Assembly: GCA_000721275.1 (NCBI GenBank)
Contig: JOFO01000066.1
Coordinates: forward strand, 1-28,946
DNA: 28,946 nucleotides
Origin: Microtetraspora glauca
Lineage (GTDB): Bacteria > Actinomycetota > Actinomycetes > Streptomycetales > Streptomycetaceae
Direction of reading: 5' to 3'
This document shows, piece after piece, positions 22,149 to 28,946 of the stretch. Position 1 is the first letter of the stretch. Every line of letters begins with the position of its first letter. Under the pieces are notes generated by a model. That model searched no databases. It was not told the origin of the DNA and was given only the letters and a program-made list of their open reading frames with translations. Made by a program: the position numbers and the translations under genes.

Positions 22149-23252
22149 CTACAACCAGTCCTTCCGCTTGAAGACCACGTACAGGCTCGTGCACACCACG
22201 GCCATCAGCAGCACCGCGAACGGATAGCCGCCCGCCCAGTGCAGCTCGGGCATGTGGTCGAAGTTCATGCCGTAGATGGTGCCGACGAGGGTGGGGGCGA
22301 AGAGGATGGCGGCCCACGAGGAGATCTTCTTGATCTCCTCGTTCTGCTCGAAGCCCGCCTCCGCCAGCGCCCGCATCTCCGCGTTCTGCTGCTGGGTCAC
22401 CAGGGTCGCGTTGACGGTGAGGATCTCCGTGAGGGCCTGGCGGAAGCCGTCGACGCGCTCGCTGGTGTGGGTGACGTGGTCGGCGACGTCGCGGAGGTAG
22501 CGCTGGAGCTCCTCGTCGGTGCCGTACTTGGCGAAGCCGGCCATCAGGCCGTGCAGCATGCCGACGAGGGGGCGGGTGGCGCGCTGGAACTCGACCATCT
22601 CGCGCGAGAGTTCGTAGATGCGGCGGGAGACGGCCGGGTCGCCGCCGAAGACCTCGGTCTCGATCTCGTCCACGTCGTTCTGCACGCCCGCCACGACCGG
22701 CGCGTAGCCGTCGACCACCGCGTCCAGGATGGCGTACAGCACCGCCTCCGGGCCGAGCGCCAGCAGGTCCGGGTTGCCCTCCATGCGGCGGCGGACCGCC
22801 GACAGGTCGGGGGCGGCGCCGTGCCGGACCGTGATGAGGAAGTCGGGGCCGACGAAGATGTGCAGCTCGCCGAAGTCGACCTCCTCCTGGGCGTCGAGAT
22901 AGCGGGCCGCGCGCAGCACCACGAAGAGCGTGTCGCCGTACCGTTCCAGCTTCGGGCGCTGATGGGCTTCGAGGGCGTCCTCGACGGCCAGCTCGTGCAG
23001 GTCGAACTCGGCGGCCAGCGAGTGGAGTTCCTCCTCGGTCGGGCGGTGCAGCCCGATCCACGCCATGCCGTCCGGGTGCTCGCGCAGCTGCCGGTACGTC
23101 TCCGCCAGCGTCGCCGGTGACGACACCTTGCGGCCCTCGCGGTACAGCGTCGCCTGGATGACGCTCGGCCCGCCGGACGGCTCCGGGGGCGCGGCGGCCG
23201 GGGACGGTTCCGGGCGGCGGCGCCAGGCCGCGCGGGGTCGGCGGTCGGACAC
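22149..23252 (-). CDS. corA: CorA-family divalent metal ion channel, second copy
   Basis: The protein has 367 residues. It has the complete CorA plan: a cytosolic domain with WIGLHRPTEEELHSLAAEF and HELAVEDALEAHQRPKLERY, the long stalk helix with RRIYELSREMVEFQRATRPL, then a hydrophobic helix, the GMN signature in IYGMNFDHMPELHW, the last helix and the basic tail VFKRKDWL. The first 45 residues are Arg/Pro/Ala-rich and probably disordered. The GTG start (23252) has GGAGG seven bases upstream. It shares the FDHMPEL pore-loop segment with the copy at 5288-6379, but the helices differ, so the two are old paralogues. It converges on the second DUF4239 gene with only 10 bases between. Confidence 0.92.
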   Translation of the reverse strand: MSDRRPRAAWRRRPEPSPAAAPPEPSGGPSVIQATLYREGRKVSSPATLAETYRQLREHPDGMAWIGLHRPTEEELHSLAAEFDLHELAVEDALEAHQRPKLERYGDTLFVVLRAARYLDAQEEVDFGELHIFVGPDFLITVRHGAAPDLSAVRRRMEGNPDLLALGPEAVLYAILDAVVDGYAPVVAGVQNDVDEIETEVFGGDPAVSRRIYELSREMVEFQRATRPLVGMLHGLMAGFAKYGTDEELQRYLRDVADHVTHTSERVDGFRQALTEILTVNATLVTQQQNAEMRALAEAGFEQNEEIKKISSWAAILFAPTLVGTIYGMNFDHMPELHWAGGYPFAVLLMAVVCTSLYVVFKRKDWL

Positions 23253-23445
23253 GTACGTACCTCCGTCGGCTGCTTCGCGGGACGCCCGGCGGAGGTCCGC
23301 CCGGCGGAGAGAAAGGGTATATGGGTGCGAATGGGAGGGGAGGGTCCGGGGTGCGGGACCCCGCCGCGCCTGCCGCGCCAGCCCCCGCGCCCCCCACCTG
23401 CTCGCCGCGCCGCCGAAGAGGACAGGAACCGTCCTATACGGCTTG

Positions 23446-23451
23446 TACCGT
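23446..23451 (+). promoter_or_regulatory. -10 box of a leaderless promoter
   Basis: TACCGT ends six bases before the ATG at 23458, so transcription would begin at the start codon. No ribosome site precedes the ATG. TATACG at 23435-23440 is an alternative -10 that would leave a leader of about ten bases. Confidence 0.45.
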
Positions 23452-23457
23452 CCCGGC

Positions 23458-24570
23458 ATGGACACCCTCCCGCCGCTCTCGCGCCGCGCGCTCGGCCGCG
23501 CCACCCTCGCCCGCCAGCTGCTGCTCCGGCCCGCGCCGCTCGGCCCCGAGGAGGCCGTGCACCACCTCGTGGGGCTCCAGGCGCAGAACACCAAGCCGCC
23601 GTACTACGCCCTCGCCGCCCGCCTCGACGGCTTCCGGCCCGAGGACCTGTCCGCCCTGATGGAGTCCCGGGCCGTCGCCCGGATCGTCAGCCTGCGCTCC
23701 ACCGTCCACACCCACACCGCCCGCGACGCCGTCGCCCTGCGCGCCCTCGTCCAGCCCGGCGCGGTCGACCGCGAGCTGGGCGTTTTCCGCAAGGGGCTTG
23801 CCGGCGTCGACCTCGACCGGCTCGCCGGCCTCGTCCGCGAGCTCGTGGAGGCGGAGCCGCGTACGCCCAAGCAGCTCCGCGCCCACCTCCTCGCGGAGTG
23901 GCCCGACGCCGACCCGCTCGCCCTGACCGTGGCCGCCCGCTGCCTGCTGCCGCTCGTCCAGGTCACCCCGCGCGGGCTGTGGGGCCGCGGCGGGCAGGTC
24001 GCGCTCACCACCGCCGACGCGTGGTTCGGGCGCGGGGGAGCGGCGTACGAGCCCGCCGACCTCGACGAGACGGTGCTGCGCTACCTCGGCGCCTTCGGCC
24101 CCGCCTCCGTACGCGACATGCAGACCTGGTGCGGGCTGACCCGGCTGCGGCCGGCGTTCGATCGGCTGCGGCCCCGGCTGCTCGCCTTCCGGGACGAGGA
24201 CGGCACCGAGCTGTTCGACCTGCCCGACGCGCCCCGCCCCGACGAGGACACCCCGGCCCCGCCCCGCTTCCTGCCCGAGTTCGACAACCTGCTGCTCTCC
24301 CACGCCGACCGGCGCCGCGTCGTCCCCGAGGCGCACCGGACCCGCACCTGGACCGGCAACCAGGCCCACCGGGTCTTCCTCCTCGACGGGCTCCTCGCCG
24401 GACTGTGGCACCTGGAGGAGACCAGGGCGCGGGTGACCCTCACCGTCGAGCCCTTCGCCCGGCTCACCCGCGCCGACCGGGCCGCGCTCACCACCGAAGC
24501 CGAACGCACCCTGCGTCTGACGGTGCCCGCGGACGGCGCGTACGACCTCGTCTTCCGCCCGGCGGACTGA
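23458..24570 (+). CDS. AlkZ-like (HTH_42 / DUF1006) winged-helix DNA-binding protein, putative DNA glycosylase
   Basis: The protein has 370 residues, the usual HTH_42 length. Near the N-terminus the sequence LVGLQAQNTKPPYYALAARL contains Gln41-Ala-Gln43, the Q-phi-Q catalytic motif described for AlkZ glycosylases (the YcaQ/AlkX group has Q-phi-D). It is followed by the SRAVARIVSLRSTVHTHTA region, then tandem winged-helix segments and the C-terminal FLPEFDNLLLSHADRRRVVP, another family landmark. AlkZ removes bulky or cross-linked alkylated bases in azinomycin producers; relatives are common in Streptomyces with unknown lesions. Here the neighbours give no toxin-cluster context. Translation is probably leaderless. 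The stop lies in a repeat tract. Confidence 0.82.
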   Translation: MDTLPPLSRRALGRATLARQLLLRPAPLGPEEAVHHLVGLQAQNTKPPYYALAARLDGFRPEDLSALMESRAVARIVSLRSTVHTHTARDAVALRALVQPGAVDRELGVFRKGLAGVDLDRLAGLVRELVEAEPRTPKQLRAHLLAEWPDADPLALTVAARCLLPLVQVTPRGLWGRGGQVALTTADAWFGRGGAAYEPADLDETVLRYLGAFGPASVRDMQTWCGLTRLRPAFDRLRPRLLAFRDEDGTELFDLPDAPRPDEDTPAPPRFLPEFDNLLLSHADRRRVVPEAHRTRTWTGNQAHRVFLLDGLLAGLWHLEETRARVTLTVEPFARLTRADRAALTTEAERTLRLTVPADGAYDLVFRPAD

Positions 24571-24640
24571 GCATCCGGCGGACTGAGCACCCGGCGGACT
24601 GTGCACGACCGGACTGTGCACCGGGCGGACTGCGCACGCG
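24558..24640. repeat. Degenerate tandem repeat spanning the AlkZ-like stop codon
   Basis: About five units of 13-19 bases share CGGACTG(A/T/C)GCA: starts near 24558, 24575, 24591, 24609 and 24622. The first unit encodes the last residues and the stop codon (24568-24570). The second repeats the same bases, including a second TGA. The tract ends just before the convergent LuxR-type stop at 24649. Confidence 0.8.
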
Positions 24641-24648
24641 CCCGGCCG

Positions 24649-25470
24649 CTACGGCAGCGCCCCCGCCCGGCGGGCCGCCACCACCGCCTCCAGGCGGGTG
24701 TGCGCGCCCAGCTTCCGCATCGCCGAGCGCAGATAGCCCTTGACCGTCTCCGGGCGGAGCCCCAGCCGCTGGGCCGCCGCCGCGTTCGTCGCGCCCGACG
24801 CGACCGCCGCGAGGACGTCCGTCTCGCGCGGGGTCAGCGCCACCCCGGGGAGCGGGCCGGGCCGGCCGGCGGCCGACTCCAGGCGCCCGCAGACCGCCAG
24901 CAGCCGGGCCCGCAGCTCCTCGTCCAGGACCTGCGGGGCGAGCGCCCGCAGTTCGCCGTACGCGTGCCGGACCTCCTCCCAGGACGGGCCGGGCGCCTCG
25001 GCGGGCGCCGCGAGGCGGCTCACCTCGTCCCGTACCGCCAGCGCCTGCTCCACGTCCCGGGCCGCCGCCACCGCCGCGTCGAAGACCCGCTCGCCGATCG
25101 GCAGCGCGTCGCGCAGCGCCCCGTACAGCACCCCGCGCACCTGCCGCCGGACGACGACCGGCACCGCGATCACCGACCGCAGGCCCTCCGCCGAGACCGG
25201 CAGGTCGTACTCGTGGGTGATGTGCCGGGCCACCGGATAGTCGGTGACCGCGCAGGGGCGGGCCAGCGCCAGGCACTTCCCGCCGAGGCCGTTGCCGGGG
25301 GAGACCGCCAGGCCCTGGAGCGCGGGGGTCACCGTGCCGTGCAGCTCGGCGATCCGCAGCGGCCGGCCGCCGTCCCGGACGAGGCCGCCGAAGACCACGG
25401 GCAGCCCGCTGCCGCGCCGCAGCCGCAGCAGCGCGGCCCGCAGCTCCACCGCCTCGATCCGCTCCGACAC
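24649..25470 (-). CDS. GAF-domain LuxR-type transcriptional regulator
   Basis: The protein has 273 residues. A GAF-like sensor domain fills about 15-150: [33 protein letters not shown] and [23 protein letters not shown] helical linker follows, then a LuxR helix-turn-helix at about 205-265: [18 protein letters not shown], then [20 protein letters not shown]. There is no receiver domain, so it senses a small molecule, not a phosphoryl group. The GTG start is chosen because AAGGAGGG lies seven bases upstream; the ATG eight codons earlier has no such site. It is divergent from two acyl-CoA synthetase genes, with a palindrome between, and is the probable regulator of those genes. Confidence 0.87.
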   Translation of the reverse strand: MSERIEAVELRAALLRLRRGSGLPVVFGGLVRDGGRPLRIAELHGTVTPALQGLAVSPGNGLGGKCLALARPCAVTDYPVARHITHEYDLPVSAEGLRSVIAVPVVVRRQVRGVLYGALRDALPIGERVFDAAVAAARDVEQALAVRDEVSRLAAPAEAPGPSWEEVRHAYGELRALAPQVLDEELRARLLAVCGRLESAAGRPGPLPGVALTPRETDVLAAVASGATNAAAAQRLGLRPETVKGYLRSAMRKLGAHTRLEAVVAARRAGALP

Positions 25471-25499
25471 CGGAGAACCCTCCTTCGCTCCCACTCCTC

Positions 25500-25515
25500 A
25501 CCCCCGAACGGGGGT
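25500..25515. promoter_or_regulatory. Palindrome between LuxR-type regulator and acyl-CoA synthetase genes
   Basis: ACCCCCG-AA-CGGGGGT is a perfect seven-base dyad. It lies 30 bases from the regulator start and 62 bases from the synthetase start. TTACAC (25535-25540) and its complement strand's TGTAAT are the only -10-like sequences nearby. It is a candidate site for the LuxR-type protein or another dimeric regulator. Confidence 0.5.
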
Positions 25516-25576
25516 AGTGAGACCTGGGTCACCGATTACACGATGGGCGGGACCGGTCCCGCAACGAGGAGGACAC

Positions 25577-27259
25577 ATGACGGCTACCAGCGCGACCGAG
25601 GAGTTCCGGGCCGCCCGGGACTTCCTGCTCCGGCACCGCGAGGACTACGCGGCGGCGTACGGCGGCTTCGCCTGGCCCCGCCCCGACCGGTTCAACTGGG
25701 CGCTGGAGTGGTTCGACGTCATCGCCGAGGGCAACGACCGCACGGCTCTGCACCTCGTCGAGGAGGACGGCTCCGAGACGAAGGTGAGCTTCGCGGAGAT
25801 GTCCGCCCGCTCGAACCGGGTCGCGAACTGGCTGCGCGCCCAGGGCGTCCGCGCCGGGGACCGGATCATCGTGATGCTGGGCAACCAGGCCGAGCTGTGG
25901 GAGACCATGCTCGCCGCGATGAAGCTGCGCGCCGTCGTCATCCCCGCCACCCCGCTCCTCGGCCCCGCCGACCTGCGCGACCGGGTCGAGCGCGGCCGGG
26001 CCCGGCACGTGATCGCGCGCGCCGAGGACACCGCCAAGTTCGACGACGTCCCCGGCGACTACACGCGCATCGCCGTCGGCGGCGACGGGGTGCACTGGCT
26101 GGGGTACGAGCACGCCGACCGCGCGTCCGACGTCTTCGAGCCCGACGGCGTCACCCTCGCCCACGACACCCTGATGCTCTACTTCACCTCCGGCACCACG
26201 GCCCGCCCCAAGCTCGTCGAGCACACCCACACCTCGTACCCGGTGGGGCACCTGGCGACCATGTACTGGATCGGGCTCCGGCCCGGCGACGTGCACCTCA
26301 ACATCTCCTCGCCCGGCTGGGCCAAGCACGCCTGGTCCAACCTCTTCGCCCCCTGGAACGCCGAGGCGACCGTCTTCATCCACAACTACGCGCGCTTCGA
26401 CGCGGGCCGGCTCATGGACGAGATGCAGCGCCACGGCGTCACGTCCTTCTGCGCCCCGCCGACCGTGTGGCGGATGCTCATCCAGTCCGACCTGAGCCGG
26501 CTGACCGCCCCGCCGCGCGAGGTCGTCGCCGCCGGCGAGCCGCTGAACCCCGAGGTCATCGAGGCGGTCCGGCGCGGCTGGGGCGTCACCATCCGGGACG
26601 GCTTCGGGCAGACGGAGACCGCCGTCCAGGTCTCCAACAGCCCCGGCCAGCCCCTCAAGGAGGGCTCCATGGGCCGCCCCAGCCCCGGGTACGCGGTGAC
26701 CCTGGTCGACCCGGTGACCGGCCGCCCGGACGCGGAGGAGGGCGAGATCTGCCTCGACCTGTCCGCCCACCCGGTGGGCCTGATGACGGGCTACCACGGC
26801 GACCCGGACAAGACGGCGGAGGCGATGGCCGGCGGCTACTACCGCACCGGCGACATCGCCCGCCGCGACGAGGACGGCTACCTCTTCTACGTGGGCCGCG
26901 GGGACGACGTCTTCAAGGCCTCCGACTACAAGATCAGCCCCTTCGAGCTGGAGAGCGCGCTCCTGGAGCACGAGGCGGTCGCCGAGGCCGCCGTCGTCCC
27001 CGCCCCGGACCCGGTGCGGCTCGCCGTCCCGAAGGCGTACGTCGTCCTCGCCGACGGCTTCAAGCCGGACGCGGAGACCGCCCGGTCCCTCTTCGCCCAC
27101 TCGCGGGCCGTCCTCGCCCCGTACAAGCGGGTCCGCCGCATCGAGTTCGCCGACCTGCCGAAGACCGTCTCCGGCAAGATCCGGCGGGTCGAGCTGCGCC
27201 GCCTCACCGCCGAAGGCGCCCCCGCGGGCCCGGAGTTCACCGAGGGGGACCTGGCATGA
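25577..27259 (+). CDS. AMP-forming acyl-CoA synthetase, acetyl/medium-chain type
   Basis: The protein has 560 residues. The adenylate-forming core motifs are in order: the P-loop TSGTTARPK from about residue 204, DGFGQTET (A5), [15 protein letters not shown] (A7) and [21 protein letters not shown] (A8 hinge). The catalytic Lys534 is in KTVSGKIRR. The [12 protein letters not shown] hinge and the substrate region with [16 protein letters not shown] resemble acetyl-CoA and medium-chain acyl-CoA synthetases. It makes acyl-CoA from a carboxylic acid, ATP and CoA; the acid is not predictable here. The ATG has GAGGAGG five bases upstream. It overlaps the next gene by four bases (ATGA), so the two are translationally coupled. 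Confidence 0.9.
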   Translation: MTATSATEEFRAARDFLLRHREDYAAAYGGFAWPRPDRFNWALEWFDVIAEGNDRTALHLVEEDGSETKVSFAEMSARSNRVANWLRAQGVRAGDRIIVMLGNQAELWETMLAAMKLRAVVIPATPLLGPADLRDRVERGRARHVIARAEDTAKFDDVPGDYTRIAVGGDGVHWLGYEHADRASDVFEPDGVTLAHDTLMLYFTSGTTARPKLVEHTHTSYPVGHLATMYWIGLRPGDVHLNISSPGWAKHAWSNLFAPWNAEATVFIHNYARFDAGRLMDEMQRHGVTSFCAPPTVWRMLIQSDLSRLTAPPREVVAAGEPLNPEVIEAVRRGWGVTIRDGFGQTETAVQVSNSPGQPLKEGSMGRPSPGYAVTLVDPVTGRPDAEEGEICLDLSAHPVGLMTGYHGDPDKTAEAMAGGYYRTGDIARRDEDGYLFYVGRGDDVFKASDYKISPFELESALLEHEAVAEAAVVPAPDPVRLAVPKAYVVLADGFKPDAETARSLFAHSRAVLAPYKRVRRIEFADLPKTVSGKIRRVELRRLTAEGAPAGPEFTEGDLA

Positions 27260-28854
27260 CGACCGGTACGGAACTCTCCTACGCGCACGGCACCTCCGGC
27301 ACCCCGCTGCTCGGCGACACCATCGGCGCCAACCTCGACCGGGCCGTCGCCGCCTGGCCCGCCCGCGAGGCGCTGGTCGACGTGGCCGGCGGACGGCGCT
27401 GGACCTACGCCGAGTTCGGCGCCGACGTCGACCGGATCGCCGGGGCGCTGCTCGGCAGCGGCGTCCGCAAGGGCGACCGGGTCGGAGTGTGGGCGGTCAA
27501 CTGCCCCGAGTGGGTGCTCGTCCAGTACGCCACCGCCCGCGTCGGCGCCGTCATGGTCACCATCAACCCGGCCTACCGCGCCCACGAACTCGCCTATGTG
27601 CTGCGCCAGTCGGGGATCTCAATGCTCTTCGCCTCGCTCGCGCACAAGACGAGCGACTACCGGGCGATGGTCGACGAGGTCCGCGGCGAATGCCCGGAGC
27701 TGCGGGAGGCGGTGTACTTCGGCGACGCGAGCTGGGACGAGTTCGCGGCCCGCCCGTCCGGCGGTCTCGTGCCGGAACCGCTCGCCGCCGACGAGCCGGT
27801 CAACATCCAGTACACCTCGGGCACCACCGGCTTCCCGAAGGGCGCCACCCTCTCCCACCACAACATCCTCAACAACGGTTATTTCGTCGGGGAGATGATC
27901 GCCTACACCGAGCAGGACCGGATCTGCGTGCCGGTCCCCTTCTACCACTGCTTCGGCATGGTGATGGGCAATCTGGCGGCCACCTCGCACGGCGCCTGCA
28001 TCGTGATCCCGGCGCCGTCCTTCGACCCGACCGCGACCCTCCGCGCCGTCCAGGAGGAGCGCTGCACCTCGCTGTACGGCGTGCCGACGATGTTCATCGC
28101 GGAGCTGAACCTCCCGGACTTCGCGGCGTACGACCTGTCCTCGCTCCGCACCGGCATCATGGCGGGCTCGCCGTGCCCGGTGGAGGTGATGAAACGGGTG
28201 GTCGCGGAGATGAACATGGCCGAGGTGTCGATCTGCTACGGCATGACGGAGACCTCGCCGGTCTCCACCCAGACCCGCCGCGACGACGACCTGGAGCGCC
28301 GCACCGGCACGGTCGGCCGGGTCATGCCGCACGTCGAGGTGAAGGTCGTGGACCCGGCCACCGGCCTCACCGTGCGGCGCGGCACCGCGGGCGAACTCTG
28401 CACCCGCGGCTACAGCGTGATGCTCGGCTACTGGGACGAGCCGGCGAAGACCGCCGAGGTCGTCGACGCCGGCCGGTGGATGCACACCGGCGACCTCGCG
28501 GTGATGCGCGACGACGGCTACGTCCAGATCGTCGGCCGCATCAAGGACATGATCATCCGCGGCGGCGAGAACGTGTACCCGCGCGAGATCGAGGAGTTCC
28601 TGTACGCCCACCCGAAGATCGCCGACGTGCAGGTCGTCGGCGTCCCCGACGAGCGGTACGGCGAGACGATCCTGGCCTGCGTGATCCCCCGCGACCCGGC
28701 CGCCCCGCCGACCCTCGACGAACTCACCGCCTTCTGCCGCGACCGCCTCGCCCACTACAAGATCCCGAGCCGCGTGGAGATCCTCACCGAGTTCCCGATG
28801 ACGGTCAGCGGCAAGGTCCGCAAGATCGAACTCCGGGAGCGGTACGGGGCCTAG
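27256..28854 (+). CDS. AMP-forming acyl-CoA synthetase, FadD type
   Basis: The protein has 532 residues. The motifs are complete: the P-loop [11 protein letters not shown] from about residue 186, CYGMTETSP (A5), [15 protein letters not shown] (A7), [20 protein letters not shown] (A8) and the catalytic Lys520 in MTVSGKVRK. The [13 protein letters not shown] and GAPxPVE-like [10 protein letters not shown] segments are typical of fatty-acyl or aryl-CoA ligases. It follows the first synthetase with an ATGA overlap and a GAGGGGG ribosome site. The two enzymes may act on different acids in one pathway. The stop TAG is part of CTAG, exactly where an IS630-type element begins, so the C-terminus (ELRERYGA) may have been set by the insertion and a few residues may be lost. 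Confidence 0.9.
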   Translation: MTTGTELSYAHGTSGTPLLGDTIGANLDRAVAAWPAREALVDVAGGRRWTYAEFGADVDRIAGALLGSGVRKGDRVGVWAVNCPEWVLVQYATARVGAVMVTINPAYRAHELAYVLRQSGISMLFASLAHKTSDYRAMVDEVRGECPELREAVYFGDASWDEFAARPSGGLVPEPLAADEPVNIQYTSGTTGFPKGATLSHHNILNNGYFVGEMIAYTEQDRICVPVPFYHCFGMVMGNLAATSHGACIVIPAPSFDPTATLRAVQEERCTSLYGVPTMFIAELNLPDFAAYDLSSLRTGIMAGSPCPVEVMKRVVAEMNMAEVSICYGMTETSPVSTQTRRDDDLERRTGTVGRVMPHVEVKVVDPATGLTVRRGTAGELCTRGYSVMLGYWDEPAKTAEVVDAGRWMHTGDLAVMRDDGYVQIVGRIKDMIIRGGENVYPREIEEFLYAHPKIADVQVVGVPDERYGETILACVIPRDPAAPPTLDELTAFCRDRLAHYKIPSRVEILTEFPMTVSGKVRKIELRERYGA

Positions 28855-28946
28855 TGACCTGAGTCGGAGATTCGTCGTTAGTTGGGCATGAGTCGCCCTG
28901 GTCCGAAGATTCCGCCGTTGTCTGTCACTGATGCCCAGAGGGCGGT
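28854..28946 (+). mobile_element. Left end of an IS630-family insertion sequence
   Basis: The right edge shows a sharp drop in GC and an IS630-type transposase start. IS630 elements insert at TA, often in CTAG, and CTAG is present at 28851-28854. The left inverted repeat would lie in the AT-richer stretch before the transposase ATG. The other end is outside the window. Confidence 0.65.
28888..28946 (+). CDS. IS630-family transposase, N-terminal fragment
   Basis: The first 19 full codons read MSRPGPKIPPLSVTDAQRA, the usual opening of Streptomyces IS630-type (Tc1/mariner-like DDE) transposases, before the helix-turn-helix. The codon use (ATT, TTG, TCT, GAT) is less GC-biased than its neighbours, as expected for a mobile gene. 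The catalytic DDE triad is outside the window. No good ribosome site is seen upstream of the ATG; TTGGGC is the nearest sequence. Confidence 0.7.
   Translation, partial: MSRPGPKIPPLSVTDAQRA

Noticed and set aside
24558..24640. CRISPR array
   Set aside because: Units are 13-19 bases with no spacers between them, and there are no cas genes; this is a degenerate tandem repeat. The tract at 9895-9974 was rejected for the same reason.
24649..25470. Response-regulator partner for the sensor kinase at 3904-5214
   Set aside because: The N-terminal domain is GAF-like, with no receiver Asp or Lys landmarks, and the gene is 20 kb away.
1..28946. tRNA, rRNA or riboswitch elements, and TTA (bldA-dependent) codons
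   Set aside because: I saw no cloverleaf, rRNA or riboswitch-like conserved blocks, and noticed no in-frame TTA codons in the genes called. This was by eye, not by a covariance search.

Overview
The window is very GC-rich with strong third-position G/C bias. It has AGGAGG-type and leaderless starts, GTG and TTG starts, and a gamma-butyrolactone (GBL) receptor/synthase pair. All of this points to Streptomyces or a close relative. It looks like chromosomal sequence dense in regulators, not a single biosynthetic cluster. All functional calls come from reading the translated sequence; no searches were run.

Layout. (1) 1-94: start of an acyl-CoA dehydrogenase (minus strand) with a perfect long palindrome upstream. 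(2) 274-3888: a GBL signalling locus, with an ScbR/ArpA-type receptor divergent from an AfsA-type synthase, followed by an epimerase-fold protein and a short-chain dehydrogenase. A receptor-operator-like palindrome covers the synthase promoter. (3) 3904-6379 (minus): an orphan HisKA_3 sensor kinase and a CorA channel. (4) 6435-9933: an FAD-linked sugar-lactone-oxidase-type enzyme divergent from a D-threonine-aldolase-type PLP enzyme, followed by a TetR gene. Two copies of one operator lie between the divergent genes. (5) 9998-12266: a TatA-like protein, a BlaI/MecI-type repressor with an M56 metallopeptidase, and a TerB-like protein. The same palindromic box occurs upstream of tatA/blaI and upstream of terB. 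(6) 12465-14277: two membrane proteins (DUF4239 and YihY/BrkB families). (7) 14415-19815: a secreted choice-of-anchor-A protein with two SpaA/Cna-B domains, then a LacI repressor divergent from a secreted propeller plus ricin-type lectin protein, with a LacI-like palindrome inside the target promoter. (8) 19941-23252: a secreted SGNH esterase, a second DUF4239 protein and a second CorA. (9) 23458-28854: an AlkZ-like protein, a GAF-LuxR regulator divergent from two translationally coupled acyl-CoA synthetases. (10) 28854-28946: the left end of an IS630-type insertion sequence.

The genes form several small regulator-target modules: ScbR/AfsA, TetR/oxidase-aldolase, BlaI/M56/TatA/TerB, LacI/lectin and LuxR/acyl-CoA synthetases. 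In most of them a candidate operator is visible as an inverted repeat in the expected place. I found no defence system, CRISPR array, tRNA or rRNA, and nothing that I would call a wholly new system. The most testable new proposals are the BlaI-box mini-regulon, the twin TetR operators, the ARE-covered afsA promoter and the repeat tracts that begin inside two gene ends.
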